Shown: in pieces, positions 1 to 10,579 of the stretch
Layout of the letters: every line of letters starts with the position of its first letter
Position numbering within the stretch: the stretch's first letter is position 1
Source: Ignelater luminosus
Taxonomy: Eukaryota; Arthropoda; Insecta; Coleoptera; Elateridae
NCBI GenBank assembly: GCA_011009095.1
Contig: VTPC01091033.1
Coordinates: 196,795 to 260,794, forward strand
DNA length: 64,000 nucleotides
Reading direction: 5' to 3'
Translations under genes and position numbers: made by a program
Notes under the pieces: generated by a model
The model's input: the letters and a program-made list of their open reading frames with translations, nothing else
Told to the model about the DNA's origin: nothing
Database searches by the model: none

Positions 1-39
1 GCATACATGTTGGCATTCCCAAGAAAATTTCAACTAACT

Positions 40-450
40 AGGATTACCTCCAGGAGCATGGGCTGAGGTGCATGAAGCTGGTTGGATCACAAAGGAATCA
101 AAAATTCGTTGTTTTTCCAAAAGCGACCAGTCTCCTGTTTTATTATCTTAAAACCTCGATTTAATCGACTACGCCAACGACCATGGAGTAATCCTTCTGC
201 CTTTCCCCACACCTTACTACTCACATCGTCTTCAGCCCTTAGATGTGTCTTTTATTAAGCTTGTAAGCAAGTAGTATGAGACCGTGGCTACGGAAGTGGT
301 AACACCTTTCCAGGTTACTTCTCTTTTTGGGGCCTACCTTCGCGCAGCAACCATGCTCGCAGCCATCAAGGAGTTTAAGAAAACAGGCCCATAAATCGAA
401 ACGTATTTCAAGAGCACGACTTCTTGCAGGCCGACACAACTGACATTTTG
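40..450 (+). pseudogene. pogo/Tigger-like (DDE_1) transposase remnant
   Basis: Broken coding sequence for the C-terminal half of a pogo-type DDE transposase, the enzyme that cuts and joins element ends. Conceptual pieces seen are LPPGAWAEVHEAGWIT near 43-95, then the hallmark LPF(P)HT..HRLQPLDVSFIKL at about 205-265, then VTPFQVTSLFGAYLRAAT followed by a GFKKTG-like stretch to about 400. In this family the HxLQPLDV block holds the region of the third catalytic acid and is followed by exactly this AYLRAAT helix. A frame change falls between the HT and the HRLQPLD block, and a stop follows in the tail, so it is dead. The 5' part lies outside the window or is lost. Family assignment is fairly sure; the element boundaries are not visible. 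Confidence 0.75.
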
Positions 451-574
451 CCGTTTTGTTTTGATAAGTTTACCGTTTTCTTGGCAAATCATAATGACAA
501 AGTGGTGTGCGATCAAAAACATCTAGCAATGTTCTTCAGTACCCCGGTGTCAACGTGCAGTAGGATGTGTAAAT

Positions 575-745
575 ATGCTGACTAATCCGCTTAACATACG
601 CATGTTGATGCTGACTACTCAGCGAGTTCGCCATGAATTGGCCTCGACGATCACGCAGTGTGATACCAAGCTTGGAATATGCAGCACAAAATTTTAAACC
701 ACGTTCTGGTCAGTTATTGAACACCTGTGTATGTTACACGGAAAA
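575..745. repeat. dispersed repeat, copy 1 (partner at 34285-34465)
   Basis: This stretch resembles 34285-34465 in the same orientation. Shared blocks include CTTAACATACGCATGTTGAT-like, ATGCAGCACAAAATTT-like and GAACACCTGTGTATGTT-like words. It has no coding potential. The class is unknown; it is probably part of a diverged TE that is also represented around 33985-34890 and 51520-51720. Confidence 0.6.
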
Positions 746-1106
746 AAACAAGAACTGTGAGTGTTCAAGATAGGCAGGTTTCACTGTATTTATAATTTCG
801 GATTTTTAAAGGGTAAATAGAAAGAGAACGTTAGTTTGACTTTAGGGGCATATTTTGTTTGTTACTATTATTTTATTTTCGAGGTCTTTGTTGTTGTTTC
901 TAGGAATTCCAATGTGTTGCAAAATTAATAATCTAGGAAATAATTTCCCAAGAACGCAACATTAACGATAATGTGCTTTAAAAGCGAGTTTAGTGCGTAT
1001 TGTACAATGTTCTATAAACTTACTTTAAAGAGAAATTATAGTAATTTTTAAATATCAATCTCTACAGTTCATTAACACTGCTATTTATTGGAGTGCATAC
1101 CTGCAA
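746..1106. other. non-coding sequence upstream of the mucin-like gene
   Basis: AT-rich DNA between the repeat above and the TATA box. No ORF, RNA gene or repeat was recognised. It would contain the proximal promoter of the gene starting at 1155, but no specific transcription factor sites can be named. Confidence 0.4.
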
Positions 1107-1114
1107 TATATAAA
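1107..1114 (+). promoter_or_regulatory. TATA box
   Basis: TATATAAA lies 41 bp upstream of the ATG at 1155. With usual metazoan spacing of 25-30 bp, transcription would start near 1137-1142 and leave a very short 5' UTR of about 15 nt. A strong TATA box with a tiny leader is common for highly expressed secreted proteins of insects. Its use as a promoter is inference. Confidence 0.6.
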
Positions 1115-1154
1115 CCAAAATTTAGTAGTTTCTTTCTCACTTTTTCTAGTGAAG

Positions 1155-1205
1155 ATGACGAAAGCTACTTTATTATGTTTTATATTCTTCGGTGTATTGA
1201 TACCG
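1155..1205 (+). CDS. exon 1: signal-peptide exon of a large mucin-like secreted protein
   Basis: The reading frame from the ATG encodes MTKATLLCFIFFGVLIP: a basic residue, then a hydrophobic core, i.e. the first part of a signal peptide. Directly after the CCG codon comes GTAAGC, a good 5' splice donor, in phase 0. The other half of the hydrophobic stretch (VVLP) is supplied by the exon at 10580, which follows a TTTATTTCAG acceptor, also in phase 0. Joined, the 17 codons plus exon 2 give about 1068 residues with a complete N-terminal signal peptide, which the long exon alone lacks. The TATA box 41 bp upstream supports this start. The splice is inferred, not observed. Confidence 0.72.
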
Positions 1206-2235
1206 GTAAGCTCTATTATCTTTTTCACTTTTTTATTTTGTTGTTGTTGAATGCACGCAGAAATTAGAAACAGTTATCTTTTCCAGTTACAAGCCTTAGT
1301 TATATAGAAAAATAAGATTTTTCAAAAGTTTGAAATTTGAAATAAATTTAACAAAAAATTTTTATTTTACTCAGTTCTTCTATTTTTAAATCGCAATCAT
1401 AATGTTCTTTGGTGTAATAAAATTCGCCATTTTCTCCTACCAAGTAAAATATCAATGTAATTTGCTAAATCAAATTTTAAAAACACGAATAGCAGTATTT
1501 ACTTATTTTCATTTTTTTATTGAGTTTATGCACTTAATAACGAATGAAACATTAACGAGAGTTATTTAAAAAAAAACAATCGAATCAACAAAGGCATAAC
1601 AATCGGCAACAAACAATTGTGCAAAATGTTTTGTGTTTAAATTACGACCTCGTCTTCAAGGTGGTATTTGCGTTTTTTTTTGAAACACACTTGGTTTTGC
1701 AAATTTGCAAAAATTTTCAATATCTCCAATATTGTTTGATATAGCTGCAGTAAACTCAGTAAATTATAATTTACAACTGTAACAAATTCAACTTATTTGA
1801 CACAAACTCCCGATTGTCTTATATTTCATGTCACAATTACTCATGGCGCACTACGATGTTTCCGCAAAAATAAAACGGTTTTCGTTTAATAACACAAAAG
1901 AATAACTATGTCAATATGAAATCGGCAGTATGTTTTACGTCCCACCGCCGAAGCAGAACAAAAAAAGGTCGTGAAAACAATTTTTCTTGTATTCGAGAGT
2001 AAAGTCTCTAAAATCTTTGCTCCTTGCTGAAATATCACACTTTAAAGAAAATCAAATATTATCGTTTTTAGCAAAATTCAGAAAGCCGTGGATTTCTCGA
2101 GAAACCAAAAGTATCAGTAAATTGGTTTCCAAGATAGGCAACTTTTCTCTAATTTAACCGACTTTTTATCTCTCATGGTTTCCGTGATTCCAATGGTGAA
2201 CATCGAATATGGGATACACAGGCCATCTAGGCCTT
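1206..2235. other. intronic AT-rich sequence, nothing recognised
   Basis: The first kilobase of the intron shows no ORF above noise, no tandem repeat and no TE motif that I can identify. Confidence 0.4.
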
Positions 2236-2239
2236 TGAC

Positions 2240-3010
2240 TTCTTGCACAATTTTTCCCCATTGTTCTTCTGCGTTGGTATTTACTCGTTACTGATCCCGG
2301 CTTCATTTATATACCTTGCGGTGTTGTGGTTGCTAGTTTTCTTCACTATTTTCTGTTCGAGACCTTGCCATGAGATGTTTCTTGCATTTAGGGCCTCTAA
2401 GACCGTGTTGTTCCAGGTTTTGCACGGTTTCAAGCTGAAACCCTCAAATAGTATGGTTGCATTGACATTTTTTATACTGCCATGGATTTCTTTAATGGAA
2501 GCGATGGACTTGAAGTTCCTCCCTGTTTTACACCATTTTTAGCAGCAAACTCCGGCGACATCTCATTATTTGATCTTATCTGCTTTGTACATCTTTTATA
2601 TAACACTTAAATATTTTTTGTTAGTACGTTGCAGCTTTTCTAGTACAGCCCAAGTTTTATGTCTGTCTAATTTTATCAAATAGATTTCTGTATAATTTGT
2701 GATACAGTAATGATAAGGTTTTGAGTTCCCCTATTGGCCCTAAATCCCTATTGACTTTCTTCCATTTTACCAATCTGGTTTCTCTGTGCAGTGATGTGGC
2801 TTCCCCTTCCAGCAATTCCATAAAATATTCGGACCATAAAACTTCTCCTTTCCCCTGTTCATCTTTTATTTGCGTCAGCCTGTACGTTTTTTTGATATTT
2901 TTAAAGATCTCTAAAATCTTGTAATATAATTTTTGATTTTCTCCATAGCTCTATTCCATTTTTTGCCAAATTTATTTTATTTATATTCATCTTTTCCTTT
3001 TTTAATTAGC
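2240..3010 (-). pseudogene. LINE fragment: EN/RT linker and C-terminal tail
   Basis: On the minus strand, 3010 to about 2700 reads as the linker between endonuclease and reverse transcriptase of a non-LTR retrotransposon: LTQIKDEQGKGEVLW then SEYFMELLEGEA, the usual D-x-x-G ... W-x-E-Y-F pattern. Lower coordinates (2542-2400) read WNNTVLEALNARNISW, matching the W...V...L..R.I.W tail that follows the GRPRKxW block in these LINEs. The catalytic RT core between the two parts is missing, so this is a deleted, non-functional copy. The related element at 36850-41105 shows the intact order of these blocks. Boundaries are approximate. Confidence 0.6.
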
Positions 3011-3214
3011 ACCCACGAATGTCTAGAGTGTTGAAGCTGGTCGAGCAGACTAACCATCAACTTAATTCTAATAAATCGTATGCTGCAGTTTAATACTAAA
3101 GTCCGCCCATTGGTGTCCTAAAGTTTTTATTTAATTGTTGCACTATTCGTGTAATATGCTCTGTTTTTAGCGCTATCACATCACCAACTCAAATGGTTTA
3201 GTTCTCTTAATTCT

Positions 3215-3350
3215 ACGGGTCTGGCTGCCACTGTCTAAGAGACAAGTGTAGAGTAGGTCCTAGAACGCTGCCTTGTGGCACTCCGGTTCTAATTTCTCTG
3301 AGTTCTGCATAAGCACGTTCTTATTTCACTCTGACCAGTGTATCAGAAAT
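3215..3350 (-). pseudogene. Jockey-like LINE reverse transcriptase fragment
   Basis: The minus strand reads AYAELREIRTGVPQGSVLGP followed by TLHL. GVPQGSVLGP is the strongly conserved RT motif of Jockey and related non-LTR elements, and the preceding Y-x-L-R-x-I-x-x-G context also fits. A stop follows within 15 codons and no other RT motif is nearby, so only a sliver remains. It interrupts or abuts the other antisense LINE pieces. The 350 bp beyond it (3351-3699) show nothing recognisable. Confidence 0.65.
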
Positions 3351-3699
3351 GCAAGACTATGAATGCTACGAATTGTTTAAATAAAAGTTTTAAATAACAT
3401 TTTGTTTAGCTTCTACTCTTCCAACACTTTCCCGATTATTATGTTAGTAATTCTGTGTACCTGCTCTGTACTTGAATGCAAAAATCTAAATCCAAATGAA
3501 TGATTTGGTATTCATTGTTCATTCTCTTTAATGGTTCTGAGTCTTTTAATAAAAACTTTTTGGAACAATCGGTAATAGTGATATTGGTCTATATGATTTA
3601 GCTTCTCTTGGAGATGTTCCGAGTTTGCGTAGCATGATGATTTCTGCTACCTAGTGTACTGTCATTATCCTGTATTTAAGCTGAGTGTCAGTAAAATAA

Positions 3700-3945
3700 T
3701 TCTTTCTGATATACTTTACGTTGCACAATCTTATTTGCATAAGACTTTTTCTACTAGATATGCCACCTCTGCTTTAGCTCTTTCCTTCTCGCCAACTCCA
3801 GAACAAAGTAATAAATGCCTGTCTCGAAGGGCAACATACTATTCTCCTTCTTTTTGGTTTCGGTTATTCCTAAGATTTTTGATTTCATTTTCTCAGATTT
3901 TTCGACTAATTCACGCTGTTTATTATAAAAACTCCTCACTTCTAT
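3700..3945 (-). pseudogene. LINE apurinic-type endonuclease fragment
   Basis: The minus strand contains EKMKSKILGITETKKKENSM, closely matching the start of an APE-like endonuclease domain (ILG-x-(T/S)-E-T-K, where the glutamate is a catalytic metal ligand), followed by a G.Y segment and ARRKE. The same block is present at about 40000-40060 in the larger LINE. Truncated and without the downstream GDFN or SDH motifs; not functional. The flanking 3946-4437 has no block I can identify. Confidence 0.6.
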
Positions 3946-4437
3946 GTACCCAATCTAGTAACTTCTTGTATTTTCCTTTTATACGTATCCCAATACTTTT
4001 GTTCCCTAAATGTCTCCCTGTATTCGTTTGTGCATAGCCTCGGCTATTGTGCTTTTGAGGGTTTTCTAGCACCAGTCAAATACTTATCCTTCTACAATTT
4101 TTACATTTATTCCTTTTCCTCGCTCAGTTAGTTTCAGCCATATTTCTTAATTCTGTTTGAATTTCGCTTTCTTAGATCGTTAAATCTTTTTTTATAAATA
4201 TTTTAGTTCCTTGTAATTCGCTCTTATTCTTACTACGATGTTTATTAGTTAAGCCCCCTTTATTGTTCATGGTAATTACCTTACTTATTTGGGTAGTTAT
4301 TTCACGTTTATCTCCTGTATGAAATTATTTGCTTTGTTTTCATCATGAAATTATACCCCTTTAATAATATTATACGTTTTGCTAATCTTCTCTATGATTT
4401 CAACTCTCTTCCAATTTTTTCTATCTTCTGTAGCAAA

Positions 4438-4640
4438 TAGAGCCCTGCACGGACAGACTGGGAATAAACTAGGTAACTTCTTGATAGTCCCGAAAGCCCG
4501 TAGGGCCCGAACGGTCCGAAAGACCCCACAGATCCGAACGGCTTGACAGGCCCGGCAAGCCCAAATGGCCCGACACGAACGAACAGCTCGATTGATCCGA
4601 CGTAAGCCCAATAAGCGCGAAGATTTTTAAACTGAGCCAT
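4438..4640 (+). mobile_element. hAT-type GC-rich MITE, partial copy A
   Basis: Begins with TAGAGCCCTGCACGGAC, matching the terminus of the copies at 34896 and 51048, and continues with degenerate 9-bp TCGGRCCTN repeats (read here as GGCCCGA units). The inner part of the other end is present (GATTTTTAAACTGAGCC) but the terminal 90 bp is missing. It abuts the decayed mariner, whose reading frame stops exactly where the MITE begins. No matching target duplication was found. Confidence 0.65.
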
Positions 4641-5490
4641 AAGAATTTAAGTCGGCAGAATGAAGGAGCTGAGGAGCCACAGGAATGTCTTTACTTCCTA
4701 AGAACTCATTAATTCAAACTGCAGTGAGTGATAAGCCGCATGTCGTGATGCAGCATCCAGTTGTTCTTGATACTTCATGGTCCTTTTTCGAAGCCATTCA
4801 AGAACTTTTTGGTAAAATTGTTCGTTTACTATTTGGCCTTGAGGCACAAATTCTTTGGGGACGATTCCCTGGCTATCGAAAAAGCAAATCAGCATGGTTT
4901 TGATCTTCAACTTGCTCATTCTTGCTTTTATTAGCCTTGGTAAGCCATTCCCGGCTCTGGCACTTCGTTTCCGGGTTGTACTGAAAGACCCAAGACTTGT
5001 CACCAGTACTGACGTTTCAGAAAATGGGGTTCATTTCAATCCTCTCCAAAAAGTCAAGGCACGTGTCCCTCCTCTTGTTCTTTTGTTCCTGAAAAAGGTT
5101 TTTCGAAACTATTTTCGGGCAGATTTTCTTCATCCCCAATTCATTGGTCAAAAACTCATGAAAGGTGGTGTGAGTCAAATGCAACTGTTTCCCGATCATT
5201 TTGACTGTCAAACGACGATCAGAACGCACAAGTCAGCCCTTCCTCTATCAGGTTCATTTTCAATATGTTCTTTTCCTTCTGAAAATGTCTTAAACCACCT
5301 GAAATCCTGGACCCTTGACAAAACATTCTCTCCATAAGCCTTCGGAGGTTTTGCAAAAGTTTCTGTCACACTGTGATCAAATCTGAAGCAAAACCTGATA
5401 GCACAACGTTGCTCGAAATTGTTGTCACTCATTTTCAGAACGCAATAGAAAAAAGACGGTTTACGAAAGAAATTCCTACTGACAACCAAA
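4625..5490 (-). pseudogene. mariner transposase pseudogene 1
   Basis: Decayed mariner transposase on the minus strand. It starts with MSDNNFEQRCAIRFCFRF at about 5432, the N-terminal helix-turn-helix region, with a second block ending in EGKEHIENEPDRGR. The central part reads KIKTMLICFFDSQGIV then KEFVPQGQIVNEQFYQKVLE, diagnostic of mariners, and a shifted frame gives WMLHHD and an NEFLGSKDIPVAPQ stretch, corresponding to the second catalytic aspartate and the segment before the third. At least three frameshifts. The C-terminus is cut off by MITE copy A, so the final catalytic residue is lost. Inverted termini were not found. Confidence 0.8.
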
Positions 5491-5709
5491 TCACCTTCCC
5501 TTTAAACCGGTAGTCTTCAACGTTGCCACATCGAACGCTACGTTGCCAGTCTCATTAGTTGATTTACACACCTCGTATGTTTATTTGTCAATACTATCCA
5601 ATTCAGAAACACTAAAAACGCCTTTACTTATAGAATTCGCCAGATTAATTATTATTTTAATATCTGAAAATACATAAACAAGTCCGTCTTTTTGTTTATG
5701 TCATCTCCA

Positions 5710-7180
5710 CCCCTTCTTTCTTTCCTGCATACACTCGATTACAGCTTCATCATCACTAATGGAAATGACAACACCGGGATATTGTTTTCCTTGCCACATG
5801 ACAGTGACGTAATTGCCTGATTTAAGATAGTCTCTTCGAACACCATCTGAATTTTCCAATGATGCACCTGCAGGTAGTAAAGAACTTACTTGGCGAAATA
5901 TCTTCCACTGGCATAATATTTTCGCGTTCTTCGTAGATTAACAAACGATTCGTTGCTTTCCAACGAGGATGCATTGCTGTAATTGTCATCTTCTTCTCAT
6001 GATGATTCCCTTTTTACGTACTGGTTGCTGTAATGTTTCCGATACGTAAGAATTGTTAGCCTCTTCAATGTCATCAGGGCAAATATTTTGGCCCGCCGCA
6101 ACGTTCATCTTTTTCCGACTATTGGTTTTTAGAGTAACCATTTTACTTTGTTTATCTTCAAGTCTTTGCAAGAAAAAGTCTCCAATCATATTTAAATGTA
6201 CTTGTCGATCTTGATTAGATAAGCGACTCAAAGGTTTCTTCACATTGAGTGGAACACTACTAGCTTTTCTGAAACCAGATATCACATTTTGGCTTGTAGT
6301 CGATTGTAACTCATCCAATGTCTTTTCTAATAATGCAGGGAACTGATCTTTGGGCATAGCGGTTTGATTTTTGCCACTTGCTGATTCCTTCCATGATGTT
6401 ATTACTTGCTTCCATTTAATTTTCAGAGTTTTGAAATAAGCTATATCTAGTGGCTGCGTAATGTGAGTCGAATTCGGTAGTAGACATACAAACTTCACTC
6501 CGTTCTCTTGACAAAGCCGTAGAACATTAAGGTTAATAATGTAAGAAGTTAAGTTATCTTCAATAACAACTTTTTTTTCGGGTTGTCGCTTTAATATTGG
6601 CAAAAGGTAAGACCCAAATCATCCTTCGAATGTTGCTCCATCCATCCGTCCATGTCTGGTACGGTTATAGCTTGCTCCTTGTGGACCATTTTCTGTCCAT
6701 GTTGACCACAGATGTTCAGCTTTACACATTGCATATGGTGGTATTGTTGATTTTGTTGAGTTTAGAATAATTTCTGGACAAACGGGTCGTCAAAAAAAAA
6801 GTCAAAATTGAATAAACGTTCGGAAGGTATACGTCTTCTACTACACGACTTAAATTGTTGATGTACTCGGTGAGTTTACACCAGCTCGAACTTTTTTATA
6901 ATTGCCGCAAATCGTACAGTTAAATGTTGGTACCTCTTTTCAGAAAAAAATCTCACCTAATCACTGCCAGGAAGGTTATTCTTAAACTGCGTGGCATTAC
7001 AGCATTGACTAACTAAATATATTTTTGCAATACAACGAAAGTCGAGTTCGTCAACTGGGAATCCGAATTCGGACTTTCTATATCTTTTCTTATGCCTTTT
7101 TTGCTCCACTGCTGTATAATTTATTTCTGCAATAAAATGATATCTTAGAAGATATCTTTCCAATACTACCAAAATAAAAC
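5710..7180 (-). pseudogene. pogo/Tigger-like transposase pseudogene with C-terminal accessory domain
   Basis: Antisense DDE_1-family transposase. The N-terminal block (about 7080-6960) reads FPVDELDFRCIAKIYL then TQFKNNLPGSD, the DNA-binding helix and NxPG motif of this family. The catalytic part (6600-6400) has KKVVIEDNLTSYI, with the expected second acidic residue, then LLPNSTHITQPLDIAYFKTL, the conserved THxxQPLD block. Downstream (about 5850-5710) another frame reads SGNYVTVMWQGKQYPGVVI, then SDDEAVIECM, resembling the small barrel-like chromatin-reader tail some insect pogo elements carry. The longest open part is 205 codons (5986-6603); frameshifts near 6603 and 5985 and lost segments make it non-functional. 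Confidence 0.78.
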
Positions 7181-7269
7181 AAGCTTTGTAACTTCAAAAC
7201 TGTGGACTTTGACAAAGATTAAACCAAAGCATCTTAGGGACCGCTAAAAATGGATAAACCTTTTCGTCT

Positions 7270-9290
7270 GGCATTTTCCTCTTCCTTTACTTGTATAAGT
7301 AAATTCATCGATACACGAGAGAAAGGCCGTCACTACACCAAAAGTCAATAATTGATTGCGTCATCAGAAGACAACAATCTAAACTTAAATTTAGTAACTG
7401 CAGAGTTAAGAGAGGAGCAAATTGTGGTTCAGATCATTATCTAGTGCGGGCAAAGCTAGTGGTACCATTTGAAGCCAGACGAAATAGTAGAGCAAGCAAT
7501 TATCACACATTATGTTCTCCAGGTGCAGAGATTGATAGGGAGCACTGAAAGAGAGAGGGGGGGGGATATAGAACACGAGCACAATAATATTAAATTAGTA
7601 ATTAAACAAGCTGCACAGGAAGCACTTGAGGAACAACTTAATAGAAAGAAAAGAAAACAACTAGCATGGCTAACTAAAGAGGTGAAACAAATTATAGACG
7701 ACAAAAGAAAATGTTCCTACAAATGGCTTTCAAACAAATCAGGCAGGAATTGAAATGCATACAAGGAGAAAAATGGGGAAACAAGATCTATAATAAAGCA
7801 AGAGAAAACAAAACATGGGAGAACAGATGCCAGGATATTGAAAGTTTAAAAGAAGCCCGAGTCACCGAAGTGTGGAGAGTGATAAAGAAGCTAAAAGCCA
7901 ACCATTCCGACCGCATAAGTCAAAGTATAGACATGGAGAAATGGAGACAACATTATGAAAGTCTATTAGTGAAAAATCGATTCTGTTATATAAAACCTGA
8001 GGATCGAATAGAGGAGGGCGTGTAACGATTTCAGTGGAGGACGTCAGCAAACACCGAAGTAAAATGAAAAACGGTAGATCACTGGGACCGAAAAACATTC
8101 CTGTGGATGTATGAAGCTAATAGAGCGACTGGTGAAACTCATGAACCGGTGCTGTCGCAAAGATCCTGGGTGTTACAGAAGACTCTACGAGTCGATTATT
8201 TAGAAAAATTCTTCAAGATAAATTAAGAACTAACATTGGGCACAAAATCTCAGATTCACATCAAGGAAGTGCTGTACCGATAATTTGTTCGTACTACAAC
8301 AGATCACGAAGACAATATCCGTAGATCGAGAAGTACATCTCGCCTTTATAGATTTAAAAAAGGCGTATGACTCTATCCCAAGGCGCCGACTATGAGAAGG
8401 ATTACATGTTTTAAAGACTGACAAAACACTAATAAAGACAATTCAAGAGTTCTACAAAGATAATATATCTTACGTTAAGATGGAACAACAACTATCAGAA
8501 CCAATAAAAACAACAAAGGGCCCGTGAAAGGCTGTAGTCTGTCTCCTCTGCTATTTAATGCTCATGTTGAAGTGCGAGATTGGAAAAGGAGATGCAAGTG
8601 GAATCCCTATCAATGAAGATTACCTCTTTAGTTTAAACTTTGCGGATGACCAGGTAGTCATGGCACAGAATTCGTACGACCTGGAATTCATGGTAAGAAG
8701 ACTCTATGATGAATACAGCATACAGTAAGCTGAATATTTGGCCATTAACGCGGGGGGTCAAATTTGAGGTGCTCGTTAACGAGAACGTCGCAGTGAACCA
8801 GTTGGATAGATTCAAGTACCATTAATAAGGATGGTCTAGATAACGAAGAAATTAAAAACAGAATCCAAAATAGTAAAAAACAAATCACAGGGTGCCTCAA
8901 CAGCCTCTGGTGAAATCATCACCTGTCGCACGCCACGAAAAAACCGTTAGGACGGACTTTGGTGGAGTCACTATTGTACTATGGATCCGAGCTGTGAGCA
9001 GTGGGTGCAGACATGAAGCGTAGTCTTAGGAAATGGATTATCTGAGAAGGAGAGCCGGAATATCCAAGATGGAAAAAAGAACCAACCAGGAATTAAGACA
9101 AATGATGAAAGCAAGGGAAAGTCACAGATAGAATCAAGAAAATAAGCTTAAATTGGTTTGGGCACGTTCTGAGAATGTCAGGTGACAGATAGCCAAAACA
9201 AAGTGTTTGTGTGGACTCCTGAGGGTAGAAGAAAAAGGGGTCGTCCTCGAAGATCGTGAAACGGGACAGTAAGAGAAACTATGCAATTTA
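7270..9290 (+). pseudogene. LINE, 5'-truncated: endonuclease end, RT and C-terminal region
   Basis: Sense-strand non-LTR element. At about 7400-7450 a frame reads VKRGANCGSDHYLVRAKL, the endonuclease end with the catalytic SDH. A linker with open frames of 94 and 104 codons follows (7469-8025). RT blocks are LAFIDLKKAYDSIPRRRL near 8340, GCSLSPLLFN near 8535 and NFADDQVVMAQNSYDLEFMV near 8636, where the FADD catalytic pair is retained. A final GRRKRGRPRRS block lies near 9220. Many frameshifts and stops interrupt the whole length, so it cannot move. Blocks look closest to RTE-like or related LINEs with SDHYLV endonucleases; clade not certain. The following 9291-9964 shows no features. Confidence 0.8.
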
Positions 9291-9964
9291 CGGGCGTCCC
9301 CTGAAATATAACTCGAAAAAAAAACAAAATCCATGAAATTTTTGTTTTTACCAGTAAATTTGTCTTGAAAAATAAGACCAATAATGTATAATCACATCAA
9401 TAATAACAGAGATACCTATTTTTCAAGAGTATCCAAATTAGGGAGACATAGTTAAAGAAAAATTCCGAATTGGATTACATCAAAGCCTATTGTGCTTTCT
9501 ATGTAAAAAAAAATCGAAACAAAAGAATAAAATATCCAAACATTCAATTCAGAAATTTTATTTTAAACGTGAATCCGCACGAAAAAACCTTCAGAGAAAC
9601 TTTTTCTATTTGCTCGAATAACCGAAACAAGAAATTTGAAAAAATCGATTTTTGCTTGTGAAGTTGTAACTCGAAGACAAAGGCAAACCTGTGAGAAATA
9701 TTAGACAACGTAATCATTCAGTTTCAGTTTCTTTTAATACCACGCCATCTGCGACTTAGAATCTAAACTAGCCCAACTTGATAATTTCAGTTTTCTAAGA
9801 AATAATAAGGACGATAGTCGAAGTGTGTCTGTTTTGTTGACAGTACTTGTAGTTCTTTTCGCATATTATACTCCAGGCTTAGTTAGTTACCAATACCAAT
9901 CTAAGACCCGGTTTTTTTCACTTGCCAATTAAATACTGTAGAAACCATCGTTAGTACAACTATA

Positions 9965-10512
9965 CCAGGGTGATGATTTTAAAACTTCCCACCCTAAATA
10001 ACTCTTTAATTAGTAAAATTATTAAAATTCGCTGAAACGCTTCGAGTTTGTTTTGGAGGGAGGCATTTAATAATCTACTCTAGTCAGTTGGAAAACTTTC
10101 ACCCTCCCCACCAACCACCCCCTCCTCAAGATTTTAAATGCCACTACCCCATGTGTGATATATCATTTTAAAGGGTATAAGATTTTCAATCTTTTACAGA
10201 GATAGAAATGTACTGATTGAATTAAATACATTTTTGGTTCTAATTCACAAACGGCTGGGCCGATTTTAATTTTCTTTAATGTAAAAGATTGAGAGTTTTA
10301 TACCCTTTAAAATGATATATCACACATGGGGTAGTGCCATTCAAGATTTTAGGGAGGGGGTGGTTGGTAGGGAGGGTGAAAGTTTCCCAACTGACTAGAG
10401 TAGGTTATTAAATGCTCCCCTCCAAAACAAACTCGACGCGTTTCAGCGATTTTTGATAATTTTACTAATTAAAGAGTTGTTCAAGGTGGGAAGTTTTAAA
10501 ATGATCACCCGG
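9965..10512 (+). mobile_element. palindromic TA-flanked MITE (548 bp)
   Basis: Starts CCAGGGTGATGATTTTAAAA and ends with its complement TTTTAAAATGATCACCCGG, between TATA on both sides. The two arms (9965-10199 and 10281-10512) are near-complements over about 230 bp, joined by an 80-bp centre, so the RNA would form a very long hairpin. The termini and TA duplication fit a Tc1/mariner-type non-autonomous element. It ends 67 bp before the splice acceptor of the host gene. A partial copy lies at 15411. Confidence 0.85.
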
Positions 10513-10579
10513 TATAAAGTTATTAAAGGTGAAAAGACGGGCCTAAATATTAAAAGAATTAATTTTATTTTTATTTCAG

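Larger units (their letters stand above)
1206..10579 (+). other. intron 1 (9374 bp), filled with transposon remnants
   Basis: The intron runs from GTAAGC at 1206 to TTTATTTCAG ending at 10579. It links the signal-peptide exon to the long exon in phase 0. It holds, in order: plain AT-rich DNA to about 2235, antisense LINE pieces, a hAT-type MITE, a mariner, a pogo-like element (all antisense), a sense-strand LINE, about 670 bp with nothing recognised (9291-9964), and a palindromic MITE. No other host exon was seen inside it. Confidence 0.65.
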
